A DNA stretch of 57,516 bases from CAUYUA01 sp963575675 (GCA_963575675.1 CAUYUA010000088.1:1-57516); one strand, 5' to 3'. Shown: positions 43,211 through 52,243, counted from the first letter of the stretch. Notes: a model not told the origin generated them from the sequence alone. Made by a program: numbers and translations.

Positions 43211-45221
43211 GTGTGAAGGTTTTTTTTCCGCGTCGTCCCTCTCCATTGCCTCCGGTTCCCAGAGGTTGCCAAGCAGGAACCAAATGGCGTTTCCCAGGAC
43301 CAATTAAGTCCGCACGTCCCAAACGCTTCAACGCTTCTCGCAAAATCGGCCAGTTTTCTGAGTCGTGATAACGCAGGAATGCTTTATGAAGACGTCGTTG
43401 TTTCAGTCCTTTCGCCGTCACCACCGTTTCTGCGTCGTTACGTCGGATCGGTTGTAGCGGATTGCGCTCGCTGTGATACATCGCTGTCGCCAACGCCATG
43501 GGCGAGGGCAAGAAAGTTTGCACTTGATCCGGCCGGAATCCATTCCGCTTCAACCACAGAGCCAGATTGAGCATATCCATATCCGTGGTTCCCGGATGCG
43601 CCGCGATAAAGTAAGGAATCAAATAGAATTCTTTTCCCGCTTCTTTGACGCTCTGATCGAACATTGTCTTGAACTTGTCGTAAGTCCCTACGCCGGGTTT
43701 CATCATCTTCGACAAAGGACCAGGCTCAGTGTGCTCCGGCGCGATCTTAAGATATCCGCCAACGTGGTGCGTCACCAACTCGCGAATGTAGGTTGGACTC
43801 ATGACGGCAAGGTCGTAGCGGACTCCAGAACCAATCAAGATTTTCTTAATTCCAGAAACATTGCGCGCTTTACGATAGAGCTGAATCAACGGGTCGTGAT
43901 TTGTGTTGAGGTTCTTGCAAATTTTCGGATAAACGCACGATAAGCGACGACACAACTTTTGAATGTCATGGCTTTTGCATCCGAGCCGATACATATTGGC
44001 GGTGGGACCGCCGAGATCGGACACAACCCCCGTGAAACCATCGACTTTGTCGCGAATTTCTTCGATTTCTCTTAGAATTGAGGCCTCTGAACGGCTTTGA
44101 ATGATGCGCCCTTCATGTTCGGTGATCGAACAAAAAGCGCAACCACCAAAACAGCCTCGCAAAATATTGACTGAAAATCGGATCATCTCCCACGCCGCAA
44201 GACGAGCGCCGCCATACGAGGGATGTGGCGCTCGGGCGTAGGGCAAAGCAAACACACCATCAAGTTCCAGCGTGGTTAAAGGAATTGGCGGCGGCGTCAC
44301 CCAGACCTCGCGATCGCCGTGGCGTTGAACCAAAGCGCGTGCGTTGCCGGGGTTGCTTTCAAGGTGAATTTCTCGCGATGCATGCGCGTAAAGAGCGCGG
44401 TCGTCTCTAAGATGCTCATACGACGGCAGCCGAATTGCGGTGGTCTCGCGCGGCGCGAGAGGCGCAAGCGGCGCGTCTTCATCTGAAACGTCATCATCTG
44501 GAACGTCATCGAGCGACGAGGCGAGGCGGCTACGATCGAGGACGCTCCATCCTTCGAGCGGCGCTTCACAGATCGCTGCGACACCGCGCAGATCGGTCAT
44601 GGCTTTTATGGATTCGCCTTTGGCGGCGCGATGCGCCAGATCAACAATGGCGCGCTCTGCGTTGCCATAGAGCAAAAGATCGGCCTTGCTATCGACGAGA
44701 ATCGATCGTCGGACCTTCTCCGACCAATAATCATAATGCGCCAGTCGTCGCAGAGAGGCCTCAATACCGCCAAGGACGATTGGAACATCTTTATAGGCCT
44801 CACGGCAACGCTGCGCGTAAACGATGACGGCGCGATCGGGACGTTTTCCACCTTCGTCATTGGGAGTATAGCTGTCGTTGTGGCGTAATTTTCGATCAGA
44901 GGTGTAGCGATTGACCATGGAATCCATATTTCCGGAAGTGACTCCGAAAAACAGGTTCGGACGACCGAGGGTTTGGAAAGGAGACGAGTCATTCCACGCA
45001 GGTTGCGCGATGATTCCGACGCGAAATCCTTGGGCTTCCAACAACCGACCGATGATCGCCATGCCGAAACTGGGATGATCGATATAGGCGTCGCCGGTGA
45101 CGAGGACTACATCGCAGGAATCCCAGCCCAACGCCTCCATTTCGGCGCGAGACATAGGCAAGAACGGCGCAGTTCCGAACCGGGCCGCCCAATGTTTTCG
45201 GTATGAAAATAACGGTTTCAA
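43206..45221 (-). CDS. YgiQ-family radical SAM protein
   Basis: Large radical S-adenosylmethionine protein of unknown substrate, 671 aa. The N-terminal UPF0313 region has LPMSRAEMEALGWDSCDVVL, VTGDAYIDHPSFG and VLGGIEASLRRLAHYDYWS. The cluster motif is C-x3-C-x2-C in CFGGCAFCSITEHEGR. The C-terminal radical SAM barrel has LKIAPEHTEPG and LIPYFIAAHPGTTDMDM. The length and ends are as in E. coli YgiQ, so the first ATG is right. An acidic linker (about residues 238-252) includes a 15-bp in-frame duplication. It follows an exported-protein gene, separated by a terminator. Confidence 0.93.
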   Translation of the reverse strand: MKPLFSYRKHWAARFGTAPFLPMSRAEMEALGWDSCDVVLVTGDAYIDHPSFGMAIIGRLLEAQGFRVGIIAQPAWNDSSPFQTLGRPNLFFGVTSGNMDSMVNRYTSDRKLRHNDSYTPNDEGGKRPDRAVIVYAQRCREAYKDVPIVLGGIEASLRRLAHYDYWSEKVRRSILVDSKADLLLYGNAERAIVDLAHRAAKGESIKAMTDLRGVAAICEAPLEGWSVLDRSRLASSLDDVPDDDVSDEDAPLAPLAPRETTAIRLPSYEHLRDDRALYAHASREIHLESNPGNARALVQRHGDREVWVTPPPIPLTTLELDGVFALPYARAPHPSYGGARLAAWEMIRFSVNILRGCFGGCAFCSITEHEGRIIQSRSEASILREIEEIRDKVDGFTGVVSDLGGPTANMYRLGCKSHDIQKLCRRLSCVYPKICKNLNTNHDPLIQLYRKARNVSGIKKILIGSGVRYDLAVMSPTYIRELVTHHVGGYLKIAPEHTEPGPLSKMMKPGVGTYDKFKTMFDQSVKEAGKEFYLIPYFIAAHPGTTDMDMLNLALWLKRNGFRPDQVQTFLPSPMALATAMYHSERNPLQPIRRNDAETVVTAKGLKQRRLHKAFLRYHDSENWPILREALKRLGRADLIGPGKRHLVPAWQPLGTGGNGEGRRGKKTFTP

Positions 45222-45254
45222 AGGCGCTCACACATCAGAAACAAAGAAAAAAAC

Positions 45255-45299
45255 AAATTAAAAGGGCCAAGAACAGCGTTCCCTCGACCCTTTTAATTT
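45255..45299. terminator. Hairpin between exported-protein gene and ygiQ
   Basis: Perfect 12-bp stem AAATTAAAAGGG (45255-45266) with CCCTTTTAATTT (45288-45299). The loop CCAAGAACAGCGTTCCCTCG echoes the core of the dispersed palindromes. On the minus strand it overlaps the stop of the upstream gene and leaves a T-rich tail, so it fits a terminator. Confidence 0.75.
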
Positions 45300-47221
45300 G
45301 ACGATAAAGCGATCATCGCTTCACGACCCAACATACGAGCATCCAAATCTAGTCCCACACGCCGAAAACAAGACACAACACGCGCCGCCACAATCGGCGG
45401 AACTCGTCCCGGCCCCATATTTCCCAAAATCGTCAACCCCAACAACAAAGTCTCGCCGGTTCGTTTCGCCTCTGCGGCGCGCACAATGTTCTGCCACAAC
45501 ACCGGCGAAGGAAGAGCCCCTATAGGATCCGCCGCTCCGGTTAGAACCTGCGTCCACACGGAATCCTCCACCGACACCCCCAAAGCCTCCAACAGCGCCA
45601 GAGTATCGGCCACACGCCGTCGCTCGATTGCGTCAGCCTTGGCCAAAGAACGCTCCAACCACGACGACAAGTCTAAATCCCGATTGCTCCCGCCAAAACT
45701 CGGAGCGTCAACATCGATGTCTTCAGAAGACCGCGCCGCCATGGCCAGAGGCCATAATTTCACCGCAGCGCCGCCATCGCCGGTTTGGGCGGCCAAACGC
45801 CACCATGCGCGTCCCGCCTCAATCTGTCCTTGCGCAAAGTGAAGTCGCGCAATCGCCGCAGCCGCAGCCGCGTAATCCGTCTGAGGCTCGATCTGGTTAA
45901 GAAAGCTCAACAACCACGCGCCGATTGGCCCGGCTAAGCGCCCGGAGTCGGCAGAGTTAATAAATCGCACCAAAATCTTGAGCCGATGTTCGAGACGGGT
46001 TTCCGTCGCCAACCCTTGAAACAACAACGCCCGCGTCATTGCTCCTTTTTCTTGCCCTTCTGATTCAAGCAACCGCTCAAGCATCGCGGATGTAAAAGGG
46101 ACGGTTTGATACAGCGCCGTCAGTTCAGGAATTGACAAAGCTCCGACGGTTGCGGCGCGCTCTCCCGCCTCCAAGCGCCACTCTGGGTCAACGTCGGGCC
46201 AACGCGCCAGAGCCGCCGAGATTGCCGGCGTTTTCTCCGTCGCCAGAAAGGCCTCGGGAAGAGCGAGATTGGCCAACCGAATCATCGCCAAATTCAGAGG
46301 AGACAGCTCCGGCAGAATTCTTAAAGAATCGGAAGAGTATCCAAGCAAAGCATCCGCCAAATGAAAGAAAAGATCGTCTTTTTCCTTTGATTCCCGCAAC
46401 ATATCAACGCCGATCAAAGCAGCGTCGCGTTCTTCCGCCTTAAATTGACAATACAAACGCAACTTCTGCCACCATGCGGTGGCAAAATCCCCTGATCGCT
46501 GAAGCGCTTCCGCGCAATTAAATCGAGCGTCCATCGGCGGCAAAAGCCGCGTTTCCAATAACGCGCGCGCGGCGCCCTCGTTTTGCAGCAATGTGGGGGT
46601 CTGCTCAACGAAACGCGCAACGTCCGACGCCGCGCCCAACGCCGTTAACCGTGACAAGCGCGTCGCCAACAAAGAAGAACGCGGCCGAGGCGGAGCTGTT
46701 CGAATAGTCGCTTGACTTGGCGCTGTTCCGACGCCCTTCGCGAGTCCGTTGCGTTCGCGAGAGCGATCTGGAACCGTTTCTTCCAGAGACGGGCTTTCGA
46801 ACGACGGAGGCGGGGTTACAGCCGCCGTCAACAAGAAACGTCGCGTCAAGTCGTTCTGCGCCGGGGACGGGGCGCTGACCGGAATGCTTGGCAAGAACTG
46901 CTCTATGGTCGCGCGAGACGTTCCGTTCCAGAGATTTCTTCCGAGCCCGCCTTCTGTTGAAGAGAGGCCGGCGTCGTCAAGCTCGGGAACGCCCAACATT
47001 TCGACTTCGATGATTACGGGACCGGTCGCAACGCGACCGCTCGGAACCGCCGGCGAAAGCAGTGTTTGAGGAGCGTGCGAGAACGACGAATTCTCCTCAT
47101 CGGATAATCGGTCATCTTCATTAAAGCCGTCTTGCGCCGAAACACAAAGCGGCGCCGCGCACAGAAAAACCGCTAGTCCCAATCCGGTTGCGATTCGAAC
47201 AAACATAGGCTCCAACGCCAT
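45293..47221 (-). CDS. Large exported protein, conserved-type, unknown function
   Basis: About 642 aa, with a signal peptide at the start (GLGLAVFLCAAPLCVSAQD). A Pro/Ser-rich low-complexity part follows to about residue 185, then a long all-helical region with short alanine-rich repeats such as AAAAAIARLHFAQGQIEAGR that suggest TPR-like packing. From memory, comparable proteins occur next to shikimate genes in related alphaproteobacteria, but I cannot name a function. An 11-base G tract sits immediately upstream of ATG 47221 and would act as its ribosome site. ATG 47206 with GGAG is an alternative start. The small membrane protein gene lies upstream on the same strand. Confidence 0.75.
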   Translation of the reverse strand: MALEPMFVRIATGLGLAVFLCAAPLCVSAQDGFNEDDRLSDEENSSFSHAPQTLLSPAVPSGRVATGPVIIEVEMLGVPELDDAGLSSTEGGLGRNLWNGTSRATIEQFLPSIPVSAPSPAQNDLTRRFLLTAAVTPPPSFESPSLEETVPDRSRERNGLAKGVGTAPSQATIRTAPPRPRSSLLATRLSRLTALGAASDVARFVEQTPTLLQNEGAARALLETRLLPPMDARFNCAEALQRSGDFATAWWQKLRLYCQFKAEERDAALIGVDMLRESKEKDDLFFHLADALLGYSSDSLRILPELSPLNLAMIRLANLALPEAFLATEKTPAISAALARWPDVDPEWRLEAGERAATVGALSIPELTALYQTVPFTSAMLERLLESEGQEKGAMTRALLFQGLATETRLEHRLKILVRFINSADSGRLAGPIGAWLLSFLNQIEPQTDYAAAAAAIARLHFAQGQIEAGRAWWRLAAQTGDGGAAVKLWPLAMAARSSEDIDVDAPSFGGSNRDLDLSSWLERSLAKADAIERRRVADTLALLEALGVSVEDSVWTQVLTGAADPIGALPSPVLWQNIVRAAEAKRTGETLLLGLTILGNMGPGRVPPIVAARVVSCFRRVGLDLDARMLGREAMIALSSN

Positions 47222-47292
47222 CCCCCCCCCCCATGACTACGGCACTTTTTCAATTACGTCATGATATCGAGCTATGCAGCACAGGCGATCAA

Positions 47293-47318
47293 GAGCCTAT
47301 CTGAAGAAAAAACATCAG
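47293..47318 (+). repeat. Weak IS5/IS427-like repeat end
   Basis: GAGCCTATCTGAAGAAAA then AACATCAG resembles the hpnI-end copy (GAACCTGTCTGAAGAAAA then CATCAA). It lies in the 299-bp gap between the exported-protein gene and the small membrane protein gene, which otherwise shows nothing but this remnant and the C11 tract. Confidence 0.4.
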
Positions 47319-47520
47319 CGCTCAATGCTTCGAAACGCGCAAACGCCATGGACGGCGGCGCTTGGAACGAAGAACACACCGAGAAGAAGCAACGACACTC
47401 CCGACGGACTCTCCAGCGATCGACCGGATCGAATCCCCTCCAACCGCAGCTTCCCCCACAGCGAACGGCCTTGATGAGGCGACTCGCCGAAAGCTGCATA
47501 TTTTTTCTCTGGTATAGAGT

Positions 47521-47763
47521 CTAACGCTGGAAACGGCTGTCGGGGACCACTTTTTCCACCGTTTTGGAAGGCGCAGGCATGTCCCAAGTGGCGAGAAAGA
47601 CGAATGTGGCTCCGACCAACGCCAACAGCAGCAACAGAACAACCGGAGCGATTCGACTGCTGGCGCTGAACGAAAACGGGCTGGCGGAAAAGCGGTTATG
47701 AAAACGAGACACAGGCGAAACTCGTGCGTGGTTTTTCAGCAGGATGGCGCTGTCCCTGCCCAT
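47521..47763 (-). CDS. Small single-span membrane protein
   Basis: 80 aa with one strong membrane segment (APVVLLLLLALVGATFVFLA), a basic N-terminus and a short periplasmic tail WDMPAPSKTVEKVVPDSRF. That tail resembles, from memory, small conserved proteins near aroK in related species. Function is unknown. The start has no clear ribosome site. It lies upstream of the large exported protein on the same strand (299-bp gap) and divergent from aroK. Confidence 0.65.
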   Translation of the reverse strand: MGRDSAILLKNHARVSPVSRFHNRFSASPFSFSASSRIAPVVLLLLLALVGATFVFLATWDMPAPSKTVEKVVPDSRFQR

Positions 47764-48116
47764 ATGCGGATGTTGAAGACGGGATCAGCGCAATCCCGCC
47801 GGTCGTTGAGCGCCTTGCCGCGTAAGGCATCGCCACAAGGCGTGGTTCGGATCATGCACAAAAAACACTGAAAAAACGACTTCCGCGCTTTTTCAGCGAT
47901 AAATATCGTTTCCGCCGTTTTCGGAACCGTTCATTTCCGGTACGTTGACGGCGAAAGAGAGTGTAACCGTCCTGTAATCGGCTTGCAACCCGGCGCCGGT
48001 TTTCCGATCATCAGGAAGGGAGTCTTTCTTTAACATCACACAGAGTTCAACTCTGTTCCTACGCCAAACCGACGCCCGCCTCGCCGCCATCAAATCAACC
48101 CGCACTGTGTACGGCC
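47764..48116. other. Divergent promoter region upstream of aroK
   Basis: About 350 bp between the small membrane protein gene and aroK. No ORF is convincing and no repeat was seen. Promoters for both directions are expected, but I could not place them. Confidence 0.45.
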
Positions 48117-48734
48117 ATGCCTGATCGCCCCACCGCCCTTCGAACGCCGATTCTTCCCAAAACCATCGTCATGGTCGGCCTCATGGGAGCCGGAAAAACC
48201 GTCGTTGGTCGGCGACTCGCCACCGTGCTCGACCTGCCTTTCAACGACGCCGACACCGAAATTGAAACCGCCGCAGGATGCAGCATCGAAGAAATCTTCC
48301 AGCGTCACGGCGAAGCCGAGTTCCGCGCCGGAGAACGTCGCGTTATTGCGCGATTGATGGACGGCCCCATTCAGGTTCTGGCCACAGGCGGCGGCGCCTT
48401 TATGGACCCCTCCACCCGAGCTTTGATTCGCCGTCGCGGCGTTTCGGTGTGGTTGACGGCTGATCTTGAAGACCTCTTGGTTCGCACGGCGCGACGCGAC
48501 AATCGTCCTTTGCTGAAGCAAGGCGATCCTCGTGAAATTCTGGAGCGGCTGATTCGTTTGCGATATCCCGTTTACGCCGAAGCCGACATTACCGTAAGCA
48601 GCACGGAAGGCTCTCCCGACGACACTGTCGAACGCACGCTTTCAAAATTTGAAGCTTTTTTCGGTTGCAATCTGCAACGACAAAAAGAAAATCTACGCCA
48701 TATGTCTTTCGAAGATGAGGCCACTATAGAATAG
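48117..48734 (+). CDS. aroK: Shikimate kinase
   Basis: Phosphorylates shikimate in the route to aromatic amino acids. The 205-aa product has the P-loop VGLMGAGKTVVGRRLA, the DAD metal/substrate motif (PFNDADTEIE), FRAGERRVI and the central LATGGGAFMD. ARRDNRPLL forms the lid region. A longer-than-usual C-terminal tail follows. aroB comes next on the same strand, the standard pair. Confidence 0.95.
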   Translation: MPDRPTALRTPILPKTIVMVGLMGAGKTVVGRRLATVLDLPFNDADTEIETAAGCSIEEIFQRHGEAEFRAGERRVIARLMDGPIQVLATGGGAFMDPSTRALIRRRGVSVWLTADLEDLLVRTARRDNRPLLKQGDPREILERLIRLRYPVYAEADITVSSTEGSPDDTVERTLSKFEAFFGCNLQRQKENLRHMSFEDEATIE

Positions 48735-48856
48735 AACGCCTCGAAGTCTTCTTTACATCGCAGGTTTATTCATTCTAAGTTATCTTGTCCTCGCTTTTAA
48801 TGTCCGCCTCGTCGAGCCGCCCCCGTTTACTTAGAGACCGTCGGGAGAAAATCTCA

Positions 48857-50029
48857 ATGATCGAAGCCGATTTGAACGCTGTGCGCGTTGGTTTGAACGC
48901 TGTGCGCGTTGGATTGAAAGAACGCAGCTACGATATCCTGATCGGCGGAGGTCTGTTGGCTCAAGCCGGCGCACAGATGCGTGAGAGGCTGAAAATAACA
49001 CAGGGCGTGGTCATCACCGACGAATCTGTGGCCAAACATCACTTGCCTGCTCTTATGGAGAGCGTCTCCACCGCAAGCATCGCTGTCGGCGAACCGATCA
49101 TCCTGCCGTCGGGAGAAACCACCAAGAGCTTTGCTTTCCTGGAGAACTTGATCGTTCGTCTACTGGAGCGCGGCGTGGAGCGTCGCACGCCCTTAATCGC
49201 TTTCGGCGGCGGCGTGGTTGGCGATTTGGTCGGATTCGCAGCGGCGATTACATTGCGCGGAATGCCGTTCATTCAAATTCCCACCACGCTGCTCGCCCAA
49301 GTCGACAGCTCGGTTGGTGGAAAAACCGGAATCAACACCGCTTTCGGCAAGAATCTGGTCGGCGCCTTTCATCAACCTCAACTTGTTTTGGCCGACACAA
49401 GCCTTTTGGGCTCTTTGCCGCAACGCGACAGACTCGCCGGGTACGCCGAGGTCGTCAAATACGGCCTTATCAACAATCCCGCCTTCTTCAACTGGCTAGA
49501 GGTTCACGGCGCCGCCGTTTGCGCCAATGACGGTTCAGAACGGCGACACGCCGTCGCCGTTTGTTGCCAAGCCAAAGCCGACATCGTCGGCGCCGACGAG
49601 CGCGAAAATGATCAACGCGCTCTTCTGAATTTAGGACATACTTTCGGACACGCTTTGGAAGCGGCGGCGGGATTCGACTCCGAAAAGCTTCGACACGGCG
49701 AGGCCATCGCCATCGGCATGGTTTTGGCTTTCGCGCTTTCCGCCCGACTTGGCCTTGCCTCCGTCGCCGATGGCGAACGTATTCGCAATCACCTCTCCGC
49801 CGTTGGATTGCCCGTTTCTTCCACCGACATTCCTTGCGTTCCCTGGAACGTCGACGAACTTCTCGCCCATATGCAGCACGACAAAAAAATCAGCAACGGA
49901 CGCATTACTTTCGTTCTTGCTCGTGGGATCGGACAAGCTTTCCTCGCCCGGAACGTCGACATGAAAGATGTCGCCGCTGTCCTTGACCAGGAAATCTCAT
50001 TGAAAAACGAAAAGAGACATGGAATTTAA
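48857..50029 (+). CDS. aroB: 3-dehydroquinate synthase
   Basis: NAD- and metal-dependent second step of the shikimate pathway. The 390-aa product shows GGGVVGDLVGFAAAITLRGM, IPTTLLAQVDSSVGGKTGIN, GYAEVVKYGLI and LNLGHTFGHALEA with metal-binding His residues. ATG 48857 has GGGAG upstream and is preferred over in-frame 48800 and 48785. The first 20 residues contain a perfect seven-residue duplication (LNAVRVG twice) not expected in the family. tatD follows 55 bases downstream. Confidence 0.95.
   Translation: MIEADLNAVRVGLNAVRVGLKERSYDILIGGGLLAQAGAQMRERLKITQGVVITDESVAKHHLPALMESVSTASIAVGEPIILPSGETTKSFAFLENLIVRLLERGVERRTPLIAFGGGVVGDLVGFAAAITLRGMPFIQIPTTLLAQVDSSVGGKTGINTAFGKNLVGAFHQPQLVLADTSLLGSLPQRDRLAGYAEVVKYGLINNPAFFNWLEVHGAAVCANDGSERRHAVAVCCQAKADIVGADERENDQRALLNLGHTFGHALEAAAGFDSEKLRHGEAIAIGMVLAFALSARLGLASVADGERIRNHLSAVGLPVSSTDIPCVPWNVDELLAHMQHDKKISNGRITFVLARGIGQAFLARNVDMKDVAAVLDQEISLKNEKRHGI
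48872..48913 (+). repeat. 21-bp tandem duplication at the aroB N-terminus
   Basis: Two units of TTGAACGCTGTGCGCGTTGG plus one base, differing only in the last base, directly after the start of aroB. The length is a multiple of three, so the frame is kept. Confidence 0.95.
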
Positions 50030-50084
50030 ACTCTAATGAACTTATCGAAGCAAAAACAATTTACACCATGCTCGCGAGTTTCAA

Positions 50085-50873
50085 ATGCTGATCGATAGTC
50101 ATTGCCATCTTGAATTTCCGGATTTCGCCGCCGATCTTGACCAGACCTTGGAGCGCGCCCGACAGAGCGGCGTAAAAGGAATGGCGACGATATGCACTTA
50201 CATAACGCGCTTTGATCAGGTGCGGCGGCTGGCTGAAGCCCACCAAGACATCGCATGCACGGTTGGCGTTCATCCGCATCACGCGGAAGAAGAGCAGAAC
50301 GAGACATCTCTTGAGCGTTTGGTTGAACTGGCGTCTCACCCTAAAGTCATCGGCATTGGAGAGACCGGGCTCGATTATTTCTATGAGCACAGCCCGCGTG
50401 AGACGCAGCAGAAAAGTTTCCGCACTCACATTCAGGCGTGTCTGGAGACGGGATTGCCTCTAATCGTCCATACCCGAGACGCCGACGAAGACACTATTCG
50501 CATCCTACAAGAAGAAGGACAAGGAACTGCTTTGCGCGGCGTGATTCATTGTTTCACCTCGGGGCGAGCGGTTGCCGAAGCGGCGCTTGAGATGGGGTTT
50601 TGTTTGTCGATCTCTGGAGTCGTCACGTTTCGCAATGCTGTGGCTTTGCGCGAAATCCTTGCGGATGTTCCTATTGATCGCCTTTTGGTTGAAACCGACG
50701 CGCCTTATCTTGCGCCGGTCCCCAAACGCGGCAAACGCAATGAGCCGGCTTTTGTTGCTCATACGGCAGCGGCTGTCGCAGCGATCAAAGGAGTCGGAGT
50801 TGCAGATTTTGCAAAACGCTCGACCGAAACGTTCTTTCAAACATTCGAGCGCGCCAAAATGTTTTGGGAGTGA
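50085..50873 (+). CDS. tatD: TatD/YcfH-family metal-dependent hydrolase
   Basis: TIM-barrel DNase/hydrolase of the amidohydrolase superfamily, cytosolic, 262 aa. Metal ligands are visible: DSHCHLEFPDF (HxH), GIGETGLDYFY (Glu), VHTRDA (His), HCFTSG (His) and VETDAPYLAP (Asp). It belongs to the YcfH branch, which is often found near metG or holB. Here it follows aroB and ends at a repeat cluster. The biological substrate is uncertain. Confidence 0.93.
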   Translation: MLIDSHCHLEFPDFAADLDQTLERARQSGVKGMATICTYITRFDQVRRLAEAHQDIACTVGVHPHHAEEEQNETSLERLVELASHPKVIGIGETGLDYFYEHSPRETQQKSFRTHIQACLETGLPLIVHTRDADEDTIRILQEEGQGTALRGVIHCFTSGRAVAEAALEMGFCLSISGVVTFRNAVALREILADVPIDRLLVETDAPYLAPVPKRGKRNEPAFVAHTAAAVAAIKGVGVADFAKRSTETFFQTFERAKMFWE

Positions 50874-50884
50874 GTAAAAAGAAT

Positions 50885-50981
50885 CAGAAGGGGCCAGACC
50901 CTGTGTCCCAGTCGCTCGGGCCAAGGACGAAAGCCCCCCGCCCTTACCCCCGAGTGGCCAGGAACACGGTCTCAGCACCCT
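50885..50981. repeat. Palindromic dispersed repeat, composite copy
   Basis: Left part GGGGCCAGACCCTGTGTCCC, AGTCGCTCGGGCCAAGGACG and AAAGCCCCCC; right part GAGTGGCCAGGAACACGGTC then TCAGCACCC. The left half matches the type at 57330 and the right half matches that at 18436. It lies directly after tatD, inside a 305-bp gap that also holds the next two repeats. Confidence 0.85.
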
Positions 50982-50983
50982 TT

Positions 50984-51167
50984 TATACTCTGTTCGGTTG
51001 AGAACCCGAGAATCATGCGGCTTTTCCGAATTGAAACGGCCCACTCTCATTCGGTCGTTACAAACTCCAAGTCATGGTTTCCAAAGGCCTCCCGGCCTTT
51101 GGCGGGTCGAGGGCGGAGCCCCGATTCTTTCGGAGTTTTTTCCGGGTTCTCAATTGGACAGAGTATA
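50984..51167. mobile_element. 184-bp unit with 25-bp terminal inverted repeats (MITE-like)
   Basis: The left end, TATACTCTGTTCGG then TTGAGAACCCG (50984-51008), pairs with the right end, CGGGTTCTCAATT then GGACAGAGTATA (51143-51167), with three mismatches. It has no ORF of its own and encloses a copy of the ~96-bp repeat. No target duplication is obvious. It could be a MITE or a long RNA hairpin. Confidence 0.6.
51028..51123 (+). repeat. Dispersed ~96-bp repeat, copy 2
   Basis: Same order and almost the same sequence as 3496-3592, including AAGTCATGGTTTCCAAAGGC and the CCAAAGGCC/GGCCTTTGG hairpin. Differences in the second hairpin (GAGGGCGGAGCCCCG) break some pairs. Confidence 0.75.
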
Positions 51168-51178
51168 ATTTCTTTGGT

Positions 51179-51721
51179 TTATTTATTTTTGCTCTTTCCA
51201 CCACCACCGTTATCGCACATGATTAACATCACGCCTTGTCCGGACGCGCTTAACGCCCACAAAACAGTCATCTTCCGCGCCGCAGAATCCGCCGTGTACA
51301 CCAAAACATCTGAATTCTGAACCGACTTTACTTTTACTTCACGCACCGTTCGCCCTGTCTGCCTAAAAACATTCATGAGCTTGGCGTTCATCGCATCCAA
51401 ACGCTCTTGATCGTCTGGTTTCAACGACCATCCATACCCTTCAATCACTCCGCACGTCCGCCCTAAATCCTTCGCAATCGTGCGAACAACCGTTATGTGC
51501 TCTCCATTATTCGGCAAAATAAACGGCGGGTCGGAAAACTGAAAACCACCCAACGCCGTTTCCTTTGCGCGCGGCGCTCCCGGTATATCCTGTTCCGCCG
51601 GAGCGCTCGGTTTTTCTTGCGCAGGCGGAGCCTCATCATCCTCCGCCCAAGCCGGCGTTCCCATCGCCAACAGCCCAAACACACATGCTCCAGTCAAAAG
51701 CGCCGTCGCCCAGGTTTTCAT
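51179..51721 (-). CDS. Small exported protein, unknown function
   Basis: 180 aa. A signal peptide with cleavage after AWA (MKTWATALLTGACVFGLLAM...) is followed by an acidic Pro/Glu-rich stretch and a domain of about 100 residues. Visible blocks are FSDPPFILPNNGEHITVVRT and RTCGVIEGYGW, and two cysteines may form a disulphide. It ends GGGGKSKNK. ATG 51721 starts the signal; the open frame reaches 51766. I do not recognise the family. It lies downstream of yraN on the same strand (60-bp gap). Confidence 0.72.
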   Translation of the reverse strand: MKTWATALLTGACVFGLLAMGTPAWAEDDEAPPAQEKPSAPAEQDIPGAPRAKETALGGFQFSDPPFILPNNGEHITVVRTIAKDLGRTCGVIEGYGWSLKPDDQERLDAMNAKLMNVFRQTGRTVREVKVKSVQNSDVLVYTADSAARKMTVLWALSASGQGVMLIMCDNGGGGKSKNK

Positions 51722-51781
51722 TCCTGCTCCCCTACCCCACGTTATATTTTCCATATTCGAAGCCACATGCTTCGAATATTC

Positions 51782-52240
51782 TTACGCTCTCCACGCATCA
51801 ACCACATGACGCGGCCAACGTCTCGGAGTCACGACCATCACGTCAAAGCGGATATCGCACATCGCCAATTTCGGCCGCCGCGCCACATAAAACGCAACCG
51901 CCCTCGATAAACGAACCCATTGTCGCGTTGACACCGCCTCACGCCCCAAAACTTCATTCGGTCGCGCCTTAACCTCGACAACCACCACCACCGAACCTCG
52001 ACGAGCCAAAAGGTCAATCTCTCCGAACGGAGACCGCCAACGACGCTCAAGAATACGATAGCCTTTCAGCCGCAAAATCCACGCGCTCAACCATTCGGCC
52101 CACCAACCGCGCCGTTGAGATCGCGCGCCGCGCCGCCGACGCGCTTCAAGACACGCATCGCCCCCTTGGTTTGGGCCCCCTTGGTTTGGGCCCCCTTGGT
52201 TTGGGACTCCTTGGTTTGGCTGTTTCTCTCGCCTCACCAT
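51782..52240 (-). CDS. yraN: YraN / UPF0102 family protein
   Basis: Endonuclease-like protein of unknown role (restriction-enzyme fold), 152 aa. The core is visible as WAEWLSAWILRLKGYRILER, FGEIDLLARRG and VVVVEVKARP, with the Asp and Glu-x-Lys of a nuclease-type site. The N-terminal 25 residues are a species-specific extension made of PNQGG repeats from a 15-bp tandem repeat. ATG 52240 lies three bases after the stop of the GGDEF gene, so the two are coupled. Confidence 0.9.
   Translation of the reverse strand: MVRREKQPNQGVPNQGGPNQGGPNQGGDACLEARRRRGARSQRRGWWAEWLSAWILRLKGYRILERRWRSPFGEIDLLARRGSVVVVVEVKARPNEVLGREAVSTRQWVRLSRAVAFYVARRPKLAMCDIRFDVMVVTPRRWPRHVVDAWRA
52161..52220 (-). repeat. 15-bp tandem repeat, four units, in yraN
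   Basis: CCCCCTTGGTTTGGG three times, then ACTCCTTGGTTTGGC. It encodes PNQGG repeats near the N-terminus of YraN. Frame-neutral length. Confidence 0.95.
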
Positions 52241-52243
52241 GAA

